Shown: piece by piece, positions 1 to 7,710 of the stretch
How positions within the stretch are numbered: the stretch's first letter is position 1
Layout: every line of letters starts with the position of its first letter
IMG/VR virus record: IMGVR_UViG_3300001750_000018
Span: 1 to 29,693 of that record
Source of the DNA: a virus
DNA: 29,693 nucleotides
Strand: one strand, 5' to 3'
Position numbers and translations under genes: made by a program
The notes under the pieces: model-generated
What the model was told of the DNA's origin: nothing
The model's database searches: none
Seen by the model: the letters and a program-made list of their open reading frames with translations, nothing else

Positions 1-117
1 TTTTTTTTTTATTTATCTTACCTTGAAATTTAATGTTAAAAGTAATGTGGGGCCAATTTTGGTTTGTTTAATTATTCTTGACTTTTATATAGTATATGCG
101 ATTGGACAAATTTTCAA

Positions 118-1704
118 ATGAAAGAAAAAACACTGATTAAATTAGAAAGAAAGATTGTTATTGGTATGATAATTGATACCAAATTTTTGGCATATCTTGA
201 ACCCATAATTGATATTCAATCTGTTCAATCAAATGAAGCAAGATTGTTAATGACCTGGATAGTAGGTTATTTTAGAAAATATAAAAAAGCTCCCAGTTCT
301 AAAATACAGGATATTTATGAAGATCATTTGGACAAGGGAAAAATTCAGGATGCCCAGGCAAAAATAATTGAAGAAATTTTGCAGGATTTATCAGACGAGG
401 TGAAGGATTGGGATCCCGAAGATGTTGGATATTTGCAGGAAAGATCACTTGAGTATATAAATGAATGCAAATTACGGAATTTATGTGAATCAATTGATAG
501 TTCACTTGATTCTGGTGATTTAGATGATGCCAGGCAATCAGCCCAGGAATACAAACCAATTCAAATAATTACGGTTCATGCGGTTGAGCCATTAAAAAGT
601 GATGAGCAAATTAAGGCAGTTTTTGCTTCAAGAAAAAAATCATTAATTCATTACCCCGGTACTTTAGGACAGGTACTTGACCCTCATATGGTAAAACAAG
701 GATTTGTGATTTATCTTGCCCAAAATAAAGGTGGCAAATCTTTTCATTTAATGGATGCCGGATTACGAGGAGCAGCGCAAGGTAAAAAAGTATTTATAGT
801 TCAGGCAGGTGATATGGGGCAGGTTGAAATGGAACGAAGAATGGCTATATACGCTACAATGAATTCAGACCAAGAAAAATATTGCGGGGTTTTATATATT
901 CCAGTGGTTGATTGTGTTCATAACCAAATGGGAACTTGTGAAATGGGTTGCCGAATTGTGGCAGATCAAGAAAGTCCATTTGAAGAAGAAGGTTCAACTT
1001 TTCTTGAAAATGATGTTACTTTTGCTGCTCTCAGGGAGGCTCATACTGATTTTCCAAGATATCGTTCTTGTCAGGAATGCCGGCGGAGTAAAGAAACAAT
1101 TAGAAATTTTAAAGGTGCTGTTTGGTATGTGAAAAGACCAAGAATTGAACCTTTAGTAAAATCATCATATATTGAAAAAAGAAATATAGAAAATAAAAAA
1201 TTTTATAGTCCTTTTCACGGTTTTCAAAATATAAGGATAAGTACTCATTCAAATGAATCATTAAGTATGTCAATTTTGGATAATGAACTTGATATTTTAG
1301 AAGATGAAGAAGGGTTTGTTCCTGAAATAATTGTGGCTGATTATCTGGATTTATTTATGCCAGATCCAGATACCAGGCATATGACTTTTAGAGATCAGGA
1401 AAACAAAAAATGGCAAAGGGGCCGGCGGCTTTCACAAGATCGTGATGTTTTATTCATTTCAGCCAGTCAAAGTGATGCCGAAGGATTTAACAAAAAATTA
1501 TTAGATAAAACTAATTTCTCGGAGGATAGACGAAAACTTGACCATGTAACTGCTATGCTTGGAATCAATATGACTATTCAAGAGAAAATGATGGGTGTTG
1601 CCAGATTAAATGAAATTGTAGCCAGGGAAACGGAAGGTACAGGAGTTGTTACTATTTTGCATCGACTTCAGATGGGGAGACCTATTTTAGGCAGTTATTT
1701 TTAA
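118..1704 (+). CDS. DnaB-like replicative DNA helicase (SF4)
   Basis: This 528-residue protein looks like a phage replicative helicase that unwinds the fork with ATP. A helical N-terminal region of about 160 residues precedes a RecA-fold ATPase domain. The Walker A-like loop is AQNKGGKS at residues 201-208, with Ala where the first Gly usually sits. The Walker B strand is EIIVADYLDLF at 403-413, close to the DnaB pattern ending in DYL. Between them lies an insert with Cys266, Cys274, Cys278, Cys318 and Cys321, probably a zinc-binding insertion. The C-terminus holds the expected helicase-like segment (VARLNEIVARETEG). No clear ribosome site precedes the ATG at 118, but the N-terminal residues after it look like a normal helicase start, so I keep it. 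It is the first gene of the window, and replication genes further down agree with the call. Confidence 0.85.
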   Translation: MKEKTLIKLERKIVIGMIIDTKFLAYLEPIIDIQSVQSNEARLLMTWIVGYFRKYKKAPSSKIQDIYEDHLDKGKIQDAQAKIIEEILQDLSDEVKDWDPEDVGYLQERSLEYINECKLRNLCESIDSSLDSGDLDDARQSAQEYKPIQIITVHAVEPLKSDEQIKAVFASRKKSLIHYPGTLGQVLDPHMVKQGFVIYLAQNKGGKSFHLMDAGLRGAAQGKKVFIVQAGDMGQVEMERRMAIYATMNSDQEKYCGVLYIPVVDCVHNQMGTCEMGCRIVADQESPFEEEGSTFLENDVTFAALREAHTDFPRYRSCQECRRSKETIRNFKGAVWYVKRPRIEPLVKSSYIEKRNIENKKFYSPFHGFQNIRISTHSNESLSMSILDNELDILEDEEGFVPEIIVADYLDLFMPDPDTRHMTFRDQENKKWQRGRRLSQDRDVLFISASQSDAEGFNKKLLDKTNFSEDRRKLDHVTAMLGINMTIQEKMMGVARLNEIVARETEGTGVVTILHRLQMGRPILGSYF

Positions 1705-1718
1705 AATTGGAAGATGAT

Positions 1719-1991
1719 ATGGGTTTGCGAGATGCTCGTAAAATGCGGAAAGATAACCAAACTGGAATCACTGGTATTAGCAAATATGTTCACCCAGAGT
1801 CAAGTAAAAGAAATACTGATAAATGGATTGTTCAATTTAGATGTCGATATATTTGTATTACTGAGGATTTTAAAGAAGCGGTTAAAAGAAGATGGGAAGT
1901 TGAACAAAAAGATGGAATGTATAGTGAAAACCCTTTTGATTCAACAGCCTATCAATATTTAATAAATCATAATTTAATAAAAGGAGAATGA
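1719..1991 (+). CDS. Small AP2-like DNA-binding protein
   Basis: This 90-residue protein has the pattern of the AP2 DNA-binding domain common in phage and homing-endonuclease proteins: NQTGITGISKY near the start, then a KWIVQFRC strand, then DFKEAVKRRWEVEQKDG, where the helix following the strands has the usual Glu-Ala. No nuclease domain is attached, so it may be a free DNA-binding protein or the remnant of an endonuclease. I chose the ATG at 1719 because GGAAG at 1709-1713 sits five bases upstream. A TTG at 1707 in the same frame is less likely. It follows the helicase by 14 bases and runs up to the thymidylate synthase gene. Confidence 0.6.
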   Translation: MGLRDARKMRKDNQTGITGISKYVHPESSKRNTDKWIVQFRCRYICITEDFKEAVKRRWEVEQKDGMYSENPFDSTAYQYLINHNLIKGE

Positions 1992-1992
1992 A

Positions 1993-2658
1993 ATGCATTT
2001 ACCAGTTACGTCAATTAAAGCTGTAGATATTCCTGATGCTTGGTTCCAATTAATCAGTGCTATTATTGATGAAGGATTCAGTTATAAAATTCAACATGGT
2101 TCTTTTGTTGGGCAGACCCGGCTTGAGTTTCATATGGCGGTAGCTACAATTAATTATGCTTATAAAGAACCTTATGATTTGATGTTGCCGGAAATTCCAG
2201 TTCATTTGAACTTTCCGCCCCCAGTTCAAAAAGGATATATTGAACAATATATTCCTTATCTTATGGATTCTCCCAAAAAGGAAGGAGAGCAATATACTTA
2301 CGGGTCAAGAATTTATAAACAAATTGATTATTTTATTAATTTGTTGAAAAGGACCCCAAATACAAATCAGGCTATTCTTCAGGTGGCCAGACCGAGTGAT
2401 GGTCTTAAATTAATAGATCCACCATGTTTGCGACATATTGGAATGAAAGTTCGTAATAACCGGTTAATTTTTTATCCGTATTTTAGATCATGGGATCTGT
2501 GGGGTGGGTTTCCGGCAAATTTGGCTGGAATAGCTGTTTTACAGAAGTTCATGGCTGATTCAATTGGTGTTTGTGTTGGGCCAATTTGTGCTATGAGTCA
2601 TGCCCTCCATATATATGGGTATGTAAATGAATTAGTAAAATTGAGATGTAATAAATAA
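1993..2658 (+). CDS. thyA: Thymidylate synthase, archaeal-like type
   Basis: This 221-residue protein belongs to the ThyA/deoxypyrimidine methylase family, which methylates or hydroxymethylates dUMP or dCMP with methylene-tetrahydrofolate. The active-site motif DPPCL places the nucleophile at Cys145. FRSWDLW (164-170) supplies the Arg-Ser and Asp phosphate/substrate contacts, FPAN ends at Asn176, the position that favours a uracil over a cytosine base in this family, and HIYGY (206-210) is the conserved end motif. The short length and PPCLRHIGMKV-type sequence are closer to the compact archaeal form than to the 264-residue E. coli enzyme. A hydroxymethylase acting on dUMP cannot be excluded from sequence. 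AAGGAG at 1981-1986 lies six bases before the ATG. Confidence 0.85.
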   Translation: MHLPVTSIKAVDIPDAWFQLISAIIDEGFSYKIQHGSFVGQTRLEFHMAVATINYAYKEPYDLMLPEIPVHLNFPPPVQKGYIEQYIPYLMDSPKKEGEQYTYGSRIYKQIDYFINLLKRTPNTNQAILQVARPSDGLKLIDPPCLRHIGMKVRNNRLIFYPYFRSWDLWGGFPANLAGIAVLQKFMADSIGVCVGPICAMSHALHIYGYVNELVKLRCNK

Positions 2659-2675
2659 AATTGAAAGGGTGTAAA

Positions 2676-2891
2676 ATGTCAATGATTTGTCAGATGTGTG
2701 GGAGTTACGGAAGTGGATATCTTTTGGAATTTGGTTGGTGTAATTTATGCCGGGAATAGGAAGTGGAAGACCATATTGATCTTGGATCAAAGTGGCTTGA
2801 TCAAGGGCATACTCTCGAATGTGTTAGAGGGATGCTTGAATTAAAACCTTGTTCATGTGGAGTGATGGAAAATGGAAAATGCAAACATTGA
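2676..2891 (+). pseudogene. Cys-rich small ORF with an in-frame TAG
   Basis: From the ATG at 2676, preceded by GAAAGGG, the frame encodes a 27-residue peptide with two Cys pairs (ICQMC and WCNLC), then meets TAG at 2757-2759. The same frame stays open to TGA at 2889-2891 and adds another Cys-rich stretch (LECVR, KPCSCG, GKCKH). Read through, it would be 71 positions with eight Cys, like a small zinc-ribbon protein. It could be a broken gene, a readthrough gene, or two peptides, the second starting at GTG 2763. I do not recognise the family. It overlaps the next gene by 20 bases. Confidence 0.5.
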
Positions 2892-3123
2892 AATAAATTT
2901 AAAAAGAAAACAGTTAGTTGAATTAGATGGTAATGATAAAGAAAGAATGCAAAGGAAGTGTAATGAAATTGGCAAGTCACTTCATCGTATAATAGTTTCA
3001 TTAAAAGAAATGAATAATGTTTTTAAACGTGGTACTACTCTTTTTTATAATTTTGAGTCATCATTATCTCTTGTATCAATACTAAACGATTTTGAAAAAG
3101 CTTTAAAAAGTTTGGATAATTAA
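2872..3123 (+). CDS. Hypothetical helical protein
   Basis: I do not recognise this 83-residue protein. It is charged and almost entirely helix-forming, with leucines and isoleucines spaced like a coiled coil (KQLVELDGNDKERMQRKCNE, then LHRIIVSLKEMNN). No signal peptide, membrane segment or metal motif is visible. GGAG about ten bases before the ATG supports the start. It overlaps the end of the interrupted Cys-rich frame upstream. Confidence 0.6.
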   Translation: MENANIEINLKRKQLVELDGNDKERMQRKCNEIGKSLHRIIVSLKEMNNVFKRGTTLFYNFESSLSLVSILNDFEKALKSLDN

Positions 3124-3129
3124 TCGATA

Positions 3130-3300
3130 ATGCGAAAGGATATGTATCAATTTATTTATGATTCTCTTTATGGGTTTGCAGCTAAACATGAAAGGGCCAG
3201 GATTCAAATACCCGAACACCCAGGGGGGAAGAATTACGCAAGAAAGCAAGCTAAATTTTGGGCGTATAAACCAAGTCATAAATTAAAAAGGAAATTATGA
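3130..3300 (+). CDS. Small basic hypothetical protein
   Basis: This 56-residue frame starts at ATG 3130 and ends in the TGA that overlaps the QueD start as ATGA. It is basic and aromatic (FIYDSLYGFAAKHERARIQI, then YARKQAKFWAYKPSHK). I see no known domain. The ribosome site is weak; translation from upstream may be coupled, as the previous stop is only seven bases away. Its terminal codons contain AAAAAGGAAATT, which acts as the ribosome site of queD. Confidence 0.5.
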   Translation: MRKDMYQFIYDSLYGFAAKHERARIQIPEHPGGKNYARKQAKFWAYKPSHKLKRKL

Positions 3301-3737
3301 TGTGGAAAATTAGAAAGAAATTTAAGTTTGAAATGGCGCATATTTTGAATAAATCCTATTCAAAGGAGTGTCAAAACATTCATGGGCATTCATATGTTCT
3401 TGAGGTCATTATCACAGCAATAGGGCTTAATGTTGATGGAATGGTGATTGATTTCAAGAAACTGAAAGAGATTGTTAATGAAAAAATTATTAACAAATTT
3501 GATCATATCTTGGTGCTTTGTCCTGATGTAGGTGGTAGCATTCCCAGTATTATTGATATGTATGATTTAAAAGTGGTATTTGTTAAATATAATCCGACTG
3601 CAGAAAATATGGCAAAAGATTTTTATGATATTTTATTCAGGGAGATAAGTGTTGAAGTGAAAGGTTTGGTAAAACTTCAAATCAGATTACATGAAACTGA
3701 TACTGGTTATTCAGAATATGGAGGGGCTGATGTCTAA
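3297..3737 (+). CDS. queD: 6-carboxy-5,6,7,8-tetrahydropterin synthase QueD
   Basis: QueD converts dihydroneopterin triphosphate, the FolE product, to 6-carboxytetrahydropterin, the second step to preQ0. All hallmark residues of this pterin synthase family are visible in the 146 residues: zinc ligands His15 (FEMAH), His29 and His31 (NIHGH), catalytic Cys25, the GMVIDF strand (48-53), FDH at 68-70, PTAEN at 100-104 and Glu133 in HETD. Length is normal. The ATG at 3297 overlaps the preceding stop; a second ATG at 3300 is an equally possible start. The 3' end overlaps the queE start by eight bases, indicating coupled translation. Confidence 0.93.
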   Translation: MMWKIRKKFKFEMAHILNKSYSKECQNIHGHSYVLEVIITAIGLNVDGMVIDFKKLKEIVNEKIINKFDHILVLCPDVGGSIPSIIDMYDLKVVFVKYNPTAENMAKDFYDILFREISVEVKGLVKLQIRLHETDTGYSEYGGADV

Positions 3738-4428
3738 AATAAATGGAAAATGTTTATATGTAAGTGAAATTTTTGAAAGTATTTCAGGAGAAGTTGGTGG
3801 GTTCCCCCAGGGGGCTAATTGTCTTTTTATTCGGTTGGCGGGTTGCAATTTAAAATGTGATTATTGTGACGCAAAAGAAACTCAAGTAATGCAATCTGAG
3901 CAGGCAATATTAATTGGTGATATTATTGAAAGGGTGAAATTTACTCAAGCTACCAATATTGTGATTACCGGGGGTGAGCCTTTTTTGCAGAAAACTGCTT
4001 TGCAGACTTTGATAGCATTTTTAGATGATGGGAAAAGAAAAATATCTATTGAAACCAATGGGTCTTTTCCTATTCCACTTGGAGTTCTTAAAGTTACCAC
4101 TATTGTGATGGATTATAAATTGAATTATATTGAAAAAATGGTGGATAGTCATTTTGTTGATTTGAAATCGACTGATTTTATCAAGTTTATAATCCCAAAT
4201 GGGATGACCATGGCATATGCTATGGGAATTCATCAAAAGCTATTTCTTCAGGGCTGTATCGCTCAGTTTGCTTATTCTCCAATGCTCTCAATTCCTGAGT
4301 CTGTAAGTGGTAAAGAATTATTGGCCGAATTAAAAGACCGATCAAAAATTATTATTCAGGGCTTGCAAAAATCTAAATTAAATGCTATTTTAAATTTACA
4401 AATTCATAAATTGGTTGATATGCCATAA
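3730..4428 (+). CDS. queE: 7-carboxy-7-deazaguanine synthase QueE (radical SAM)
   Basis: QueE rearranges 6-carboxytetrahydropterin to 7-carboxy-7-deazaguanine with a radical S-adenosylmethionine mechanism. The 4Fe-4S motif CNLKCDYC gives Cys39, Cys43 and Cys46 in the standard CX3CX2C spacing, and ITGGEP at 79-84 is the SAM-binding motif. The N-terminal SEIFESISGE strand matches the usual QueE opening. At 232 residues it is of typical length. I chose ATG 3730 because GGAGGGG lies directly upstream. An upstream ATG at 3691 in the same frame lacks such a site and would lie deep inside queD. Confidence 0.93.
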   Translation: MSKINGKCLYVSEIFESISGEVGGFPQGANCLFIRLAGCNLKCDYCDAKETQVMQSEQAILIGDIIERVKFTQATNIVITGGEPFLQKTALQTLIAFLDDGKRKISIETNGSFPIPLGVLKVTTIVMDYKLNYIEKMVDSHFVDLKSTDFIKFIIPNGMTMAYAMGIHQKLFLQGCIAQFAYSPMLSIPESVSGKELLAELKDRSKIIIQGLQKSKLNAILNLQIHKLVDMP

Positions 4429-4566
4429 AATAAAAAATTAATTATGGAAAATATTAAAAAATAAAGGAGAAAAAAGATCATAAAAAAGTGTTATTGATTA
4501 TATTAGAGCAGATGGTTATTTGATGACCAAATGAAATTTATTTATTATTTGAAAAAGGAGAACAAA

Positions 4567-5733
4567 ATGGCTAAAAAGACGAAAGTAGATGTGAAAGATT
4601 TGAAAACATTGAAAAAGGTTGGTAAAGAACTTCAGGTGATCGTGAACCCGACTGATGACAATGATGATAAAATCGTTATTACAAAAGGGAATTTGAAGCA
4701 GGTGAAAAAGAAAATTATTCAAGTTGCTGCCTGCCTGACTACCGATGATGAAATCTCAGAAGAATTGGCCGCAGTTTTGACAAAGTTTAAAGTGGAGGTC
4801 TTAGATCCCCCAAATGACAACGACGATGACAACGACGATGACAACGACGATGACAACGACGATGACAATGACGATGACAACGACGATGACAACGACGATG
4901 ACAACGACGATAACGATGATGATGCTGGTGGTGATGATGAATTGAGCCTTGCCGATATCATGAAAATGAAAACGGCCGATTTGAAAGCCCTTAATAAAGA
5001 AAAAAAATTAAAAATCAAAACATCCGGCAAAAAGGTTGGGGAATTACGAATTGAAATTGCTGTCGCCCTGGGTCTGTCCGAATCAGATGATAACGATGAT
5101 AATGATAACGATGATAATGATAACGATGACGATGACAACGATGACAACGATAATGACGACGACGATGATAATGATGATGATGACGATGATGATGACGACG
5201 ACGACGATGATGATGACAACGATAATGACAACGATGATGATGATGACAACGACGATGACAACGACGATGACAACGACGATAACGATGATGAAGCCCTGTC
5301 CATTGAAGAAAAGGTAAAAGGGACCAAAAAGCTGGTTGAATTACAGGAACTCGTTGCCGGTAATGATGAATTCAAAAAGATTCAGAAAAAAGCTAAAAAG
5401 TTTAAAGGACTTGATGGTGCCCGTGATCTGAAAAAACTTATGCTGAAAAAACTTGGTATTGAACCGGCCGGTAAAGAAAAGAAAGGCAAAAAGCCGGGGG
5501 TGATCGCAACTATTGTTTCCCTGATCAGTTCCAAACCTATGAGCAAAAAGACCCTGTTGAAAAAACTGGGCAAAGCCTTTCCGGATCGTGATATTGATAA
5601 AATGGAAAAGACCTTGAACATTCAGGTTCCCAACCGGATTCGTAAGGAAAAGAACGCCTCTCTTACCGAAAACGACAAAGGGAAATGGGTTTTCAAAAAA
5701 ACCCAAGACGGGGTTGCCAAGACTTCAAAATAG
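4567..5733 (+). CDS. Acidic low-complexity protein with Asp/Asn tracts and SAP/HeH-like segment
   Basis: This 388-residue protein starts at ATG 4567 behind AAAAAGGAGAACAAA; a longer start at 4531 has no ribosome site. The order is a basic N-terminal region of about 80 residues, a first Asp/Asn tract, a short helix-extended-helix or SAP-like segment (LSLADIMKMKTADLKALNKE), a second much longer Asp/Asn tract, and a basic C-terminal half. That half includes a possible winged-helix segment (VSLISSKPMSKKTLLKKLGK). SAP/HeH segments bind DNA in known proteins, and acidic tracts often regulate such binding. The gp32-like protein at 19188 has the same combination of tracts plus HeH-like segment. Codons in the tracts (GAC, AAC) are less AT-rich than the neighbours. 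Function is unknown; an abundant DNA-associated protein is a guess. Confidence 0.75.
   Translation: MAKKTKVDVKDLKTLKKVGKELQVIVNPTDDNDDKIVITKGNLKQVKKKIIQVAACLTTDDEISEELAAVLTKFKVEVLDPPNDNDDDNDDDNDDDNDDDNDDDNDDDNDDDNDDNDDDAGGDDELSLADIMKMKTADLKALNKEKKLKIKTSGKKVGELRIEIAVALGLSESDDNDDNDNDDNDNDDDDNDDNDNDDDDDNDDDDDDDDDDDDDDDNDNDNDDDDDNDDDNDDDNDDNDDEALSIEEKVKGTKKLVELQELVAGNDEFKKIQKKAKKFKGLDGARDLKKLMLKKLGIEPAGKEKKGKKPGVIATIVSLISSKPMSKKTLLKKLGKAFPDRDIDKMEKTLNIQVPNRIRKEKNASLTENDKGKWVFKKTQDGVAKTSK
4816..4923 (+). repeat. In-frame tandem repeat encoding Asp/Asn tract 1
   Basis: A 12-base unit, GACAACGACGAT with few substitutions, is repeated about nine times without breaking the frame and encodes Asp-Asn-Asp-Asp units. 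The near-identity of the copies suggests recent expansion by slippage or unequal recombination. Confidence 0.9.
5086..5289 (+). repeat. In-frame degenerate repeat encoding Asp/Asn tract 2
   Basis: About 68 codons are only GAT, GAC, AAT or AAC. The unit is less regular than in the first tract, mixing runs of Asp with Asn every two to four residues; the central part is a pure Asp run of more than ten residues. Confidence 0.9.
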
Positions 5734-5769
5734 ACGGCTATCAGTTTAAATAGCCCTGTTTGTTAAATG

Positions 5770-5805
5770 ATCCCCGGGGGCTTTGTGTTTTCCGGGGATT
5801 TCTTT
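5770..5805 (+). terminator. Rho-independent terminator after the acidic-protein gene
   Basis: ATCCCCGG at 5770-5777 pairs with CCGGGGAT at 5792-5799, and the 3' side runs into TTTCTTT. It lies 37 bases after the TAG of the acidic protein and 15 bases before queC, so it probably separates two transcription units. Confidence 0.85.
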
Positions 5806-5820
5806 ATTAAGGAATGATTT

Positions 5821-6486
5821 ATGAAATATTTGCTTTCTTTATCAGGTGGACTTGATTCAACTACTTTAGCTGCTTATTTATTGAATAAAGGAAATGAAGT
5901 TGAAGCCATTTCATTTTATTATGGTTCTAAACATAATGATTTGGAAAATACAGCGGCAAAAGTGATAGCTGCATATTATAAAATTAATTTGAAATTAATT
6001 GATATTTCACAGGCAATGACTGGTATTGAATCAGCTTTGCTAAATTTAGGGGGACCCCTCCCTGAAGGACATTATCAGGCTGAGTCAATGAAACAAACAG
6101 TTGTTCCTGCCAGAAATATGATTTTTTCAAGTATTTTGGCCGGGATTGCAGAAACCAGAAAAATTGATAAAATAGCCCTTGGAGTCCATGCGGGAGATCA
6201 TCATATTTATCCAGATTGTAGACCAGAATTTATTTGGCATATGGGGCGGGCTATAGATTTTGGTACCGATAATACTGTACAAGGAATATACGCTCCATTT
6301 CTTTATTTGTCAAAAAGTAAAATTGTTGAAATTGGTATGAAATTGGGGGTTCCTTATCAGTCTACACGGACTTGCTATTCTTCAAATGATTTGGCTTGTG
6401 GAAAGTGTGGCAGCTGTGTGGAAAGAAAAGAAGCATTTCAAATGAATGGGCACAAAGATCCACTTCAATATCAGGAGGAAAAATGA
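5821..6486 (+). CDS. queC: 7-cyano-7-deazaguanine (preQ0) synthase QueC
   Basis: QueC makes preQ0 from 7-carboxy-7-deazaguanine, ammonia and ATP. The PP-loop is SGGLDS at 8-13. VPARNM (95-100) and GVHAGDHHIYPDCRPEF (121-137) are family motifs. The C-terminal zinc site has Cys185, Cys193, Cys196 and Cys199 (ACGKCGSC). Length is standard at 221 residues, so this is not the larger amidotransferase-QueC fusion known from phages that make archaeosine-type DNA bases. AAGGA lies six bases before the ATG. The TGA overlaps the folE start as ATGA. Confidence 0.95.
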   Translation: MKYLLSLSGGLDSTTLAAYLLNKGNEVEAISFYYGSKHNDLENTAAKVIAAYYKINLKLIDISQAMTGIESALLNLGGPLPEGHYQAESMKQTVVPARNMIFSSILAGIAETRKIDKIALGVHAGDHHIYPDCRPEFIWHMGRAIDFGTDNTVQGIYAPFLYLSKSKIVEIGMKLGVPYQSTRTCYSSNDLACGKCGSCVERKEAFQMNGHKDPLQYQEEK

Positions 6487-7397
6487 TTGAATATTCGTTA
6501 GAGGATTTTCAAGATGCTGTTGAGTATCTTTTTGATGCTATAAAAAATTCAAAAACTAATTTAAAAGCAATTTATGGAATTCCACGTGGCGGTATTCCAT
6601 TGGCGGTTGCTTTGGGGGTTTCTCTTGATTTGCCGTTAATTGAATTAAAGAATTTTACCAAATACAAAAGATCAGAAATTTTAATTGTTGATGATTTGAT
6701 TGATTCAGGTAAAACCATTAAAGCATTTGATGGATATCCAGTGGCGGTTCTTGGTATCAAAGACCATGCGGCTAAATTTTTTCCAGATCTTCAGTTTGCC
6801 GCTTGTTATTTTCCAAATGAATGGATTCATTTTTGGTGGGAACCAAAAGCGGAGAATGATATTGAATCAAGTGTTGTCCGATTGATTGAATATATAGGGG
6901 ATGATATAACCCGGGAAGGATTGGTGGAAACTCCAAAAAGGGTCATTAAATCGTTTGATAGGATTTATGGTGGCTATGAAATGGATCCGGAAAAAATAAT
7001 GAAAACTTTTTCTGAAGATGATTGTGATGAAATGGTGGTATTAAAGGACATCACAATGCATTCAACTTGTGAGCATCATATGTTGCCATTTAACGGGGTT
7101 GCTCATATTGCTTATATACCAAATGGCAGGGTAATTGGAGTATCAAAATTGGCCAGGCTTTTGGAGATTTATTCTCGCCGGCTTCAGATTCAAGAAAGAA
7201 TTGGTGAACAGGTCACAAATGCACTGATGAAATATTTGAAACCAAAAGGGGCAGCTTGTGTAATTGAAGCCCGGCATTCATGCATGACAGCCAGGGGGGT
7301 TGAACAGCAAACTTCAACAATGGTGACTTCATCAATTAAAGGGGTTTTTAAAGAAAAACAAAAAGTCAGGGCTGAATTTTTAGGATTTATTAAATGA
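6483..7397 (+). CDS. folE: Phosphoribosyltransferase - GTP cyclohydrolase I fusion
   Basis: This 304-residue protein joins two enzymes. Residues 1 to about 122 look like a type I purine phosphoribosyltransferase: IPRGG at 33-37, the PRPP loop ILIVDDLIDSGKT at 66-78 and WIHFWWE at 114-120, which recalls the WI...W(D/E) hood of xanthine-guanine (GPT) enzymes. Residues from about 128 form GTP cyclohydrolase I, which opens GTP to dihydroneopterin triphosphate, the first step to preQ0. Zinc ligands are Cys196, His199 (STCEHH) and Cys267 (SCMTARGV). The start ATG 6483 overlaps the queC stop, with AGGAGG just upstream. No frameshift separates the domains, so the fusion appears real. A plausible job is to feed salvaged guanine toward GTP, but a preQ0- or other base-directed activity is possible. 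Confidence 0.9.
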   Translation: MIEYSLEDFQDAVEYLFDAIKNSKTNLKAIYGIPRGGIPLAVALGVSLDLPLIELKNFTKYKRSEILIVDDLIDSGKTIKAFDGYPVAVLGIKDHAAKFFPDLQFAACYFPNEWIHFWWEPKAENDIESSVVRLIEYIGDDITREGLVETPKRVIKSFDRIYGGYEMDPEKIMKTFSEDDCDEMVVLKDITMHSTCEHHMLPFNGVAHIAYIPNGRVIGVSKLARLLEIYSRRLQIQERIGEQVTNALMKYLKPKGAACVIEARHSCMTARGVEQQTSTMVTSSIKGVFKEKQKVRAEFLGFIK

Positions 7398-7552
7398 TTA
7401 TTTATTTAGCCGGCAATATTCCTGATCGGGTAAGGGAAGAAAAGGAATTGATTAAACATGGAGTGATTAAACGCCGGCTATATTCTTATTATTTTCATAA
7501 AATTGATATTACAATGCGGCAGGTTTTTTTGTTTTGGAAATCATTATGTTAA
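7394..7552 (+). CDS. Mini-ORF 1, DpdA N-terminus-like
   Basis: A 52-residue frame starting in the folE stop (ATGA). It opens with MIIYLAGN and then has KRRLYSYYFHKI, which lines up with the DpdA opening MHLFFYGN followed by NKRLHSFASHSV. In the deazaguanine transglycosylase these correspond to the first strand, a helix and the second strand. Nothing after residue 36 resembles DpdA. The gene overlaps the next mini-ORF by seven bases, so it lies in a coupled chain folE - mini 1 - mini 2. Confidence 0.6.
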   Translation: MIIYLAGNIPDRVREEKELIKHGVIKRRLYSYYFHKIDITMRQVFLFWKSLC

Positions 7553-7707
7553 TCTATATGGCAGGTAGTTCAGGTTTTAAAAAAAGGGAAACTGGTTGGT
7601 TACTTGTTTTGCGGAAAAGGCTTTTATCATTTTTTGAAATAAGATATGATGAAAGAGACCAACATTATCAAAAACGGGCATTTAATCTTTTAAAAAATAG
7701 GAGATGA
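7546..7707 (+). CDS. Mini-ORF 2, DpdA N-terminus-like
   Basis: This 53-residue frame opens MLIYMAGSSGFKKRE and continues to RKRLLSFFEI. It is the closest of the six to DpdA (GNTGFHSKERE and NKRLHSF). The C-terminal 20 residues are basic and unrelated to the rest of DpdA. The last codons contain TAGGAGATGAATT, the ribosome site of the transporter gene that follows, so the two are likely translated together. Confidence 0.6.
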   Translation: MLIYMAGSSGFKKRETGWLLVLRKRLLSFFEIRYDERDQHYQKRAFNLLKNRR

Positions 7708-7710
7708 ATT

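Noticed and set aside
64-91. Possible -35 TTGTTT and -10 TATATA before the helicase gene
   Set aside because: The match to consensus is weak in an AT-rich stretch; I could not separate it from chance.
4444-4530. AAAGGAG near 4464 with no proper start codon behind it
   Set aside because: No ATG, GTG or TTG within a usable distance opens a frame longer than about ten codons; the following gene uses its own site at 4552-4559.
4719-5375. Long reverse-strand Ser/Leu-rich frames opposite the Asp/Asn tracts (also 20114-20583)
   Set aside because: These are antisense readings of the GAT/GAC/AAC repeats and have no ribosome site; the forward frames have normal starts and context.
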